DNA of 5,915 bases, from NCBI GenBank assembly GCA_903928325.1, contig CAIYQF010000107.1, forward strand, positions 1 to 5,915. The letters are read 5' to 3'. This DNA comes from an uncultured beta proteobacterium (GTDB lineage: Bacteria; Pseudomonadota; Gammaproteobacteria; Burkholderiales; Burkholderiaceae_C). The notes beneath the pieces were generated by a model. It was given only the letters and a program-made list of their open reading frames with translations. It was not told the origin of the DNA and searched no databases. This document shows positions 5,698 to 5,915 of the stretch, piece after piece. The translations under genes and the position numbers were made by a program. How positions within the stretch are numbered: position 1 is the stretch's first letter; each line of letters starts with the position of its first letter.

Positions 5698-5915
5698 TTA
5701 CGTGGAGATCATCGCTGGGGTAACGTCTTTGCCAGCAAAGGTTTTCACCCCAGCGCGCCAGTTGCCCCAGCTGGATGCATTGGCCTTAAGCCATGCTTGT
5801 GCTGCGGCTTCATGCTTCATCTTTTTGTCCAAAATAGCACCCATGTTTTCGTTTTCTGCCTCGAGGCTGATCTTGGTGTTTTTCAGCAGCTTGCCCACAT
5901 TGGGGCAGTCGGTGG
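5698..5915 (-). CDS. choX: Choline-type ABC importer, substrate-binding protein, C-terminal part only
   Basis: The last 71 residues of a periplasmic binding protein; the frame stays open through the window edge. The visible part reads TDCPNVGKLL, then a helix-rich end with ENMGAILDKKMKHEAAAQAWLKAN and WRAGVKTFAGKDV before a TAA stop. In glycine-betaine/choline binding proteins, a CPN-G-LL segment followed by AA-x-W-L-K and W-GV is typical of the C-terminal end, so this fits a ChoX/OpuAC-type protein. It is first in the operon and would capture choline (or a related quaternary amine) for ChoW and ChoV. The signal peptide, the aromatic ligand box and the operon promoter all lie to the right of the window. 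A GTG at 5898 is an internal valine codon, not a start. Confidence 0.85.
   Translation of the reverse strand, partial: TDCPNVGKLLKNTKISLEAENENMGAILDKKMKHEAAAQAWLKANASSWGNWRAGVKTFAGKDVTPAMIST

Overview
The window is GC-rich, densely coding bacterial DNA that reads like a betaproteobacterial chromosome. The family Comamonadaceae (Rhodoferax/Polaromonas-like) is my best guess. The reasons are a pyrB followed directly by a catalytically dead pyrC' pseudoenzyme, a plsC-type gene placed immediately after them, and a choline-type ABC operon. The genus is inference from protein style and gene order; no database search was possible.

Region 1 (1-2804, plus strand) is one tight transcription unit: the 3' part of pyrB (aspartate carbamoyltransferase), pyrC' (a dihydroorotase-like subunit that has lost its metal ligands) and a PlsC-family acyltransferase. 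The gaps are 12 and 2 nt. PyrB and PyrC' very probably form the mixed ATCase holoenzyme of pyrimidine synthesis known from Pseudomonas. The acyltransferase belongs to phospholipid synthesis.

Region 2 (2805-3063) is intergenic and has two contrasting halves. The first (about 2805-2950) is GC-rich and full of inverted repeats, including a terminator-like hairpin after plsC. The second (about 2960-3063) is 72% A/T. It carries a perfect FNR/Anr-type site (TTGAT-N4-ATCAA) inside a larger palindrome. Its centre lies 41.5 bp upstream of the start point predicted from a TACAAT -10 box, which is the textbook class II FNR activator geometry.

Region 3 (3064-3576, plus strand) is the gene that promoter would drive: a small exported protein with a signal peptide and a single POTRA_2 domain of the ShlB/FhaC two-partner-secretion type, but no beta-barrel. 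It is the least ordinary gene here. A lone periplasmic POTRA protein with an oxygen-responsive promoter is the best candidate for something undescribed.

Region 4 (3617-5915, minus strand) is a choline-type ABC importer operon read right to left: the 3' end of choX (binding protein), choW (permease) and choV (ATPase). It converges on the POTRA gene with only 40 nt between the stop codons. Its promoter lies beyond the right edge.

I saw no rRNA, tRNA, CRISPR array, insertion sequence or attachment site.
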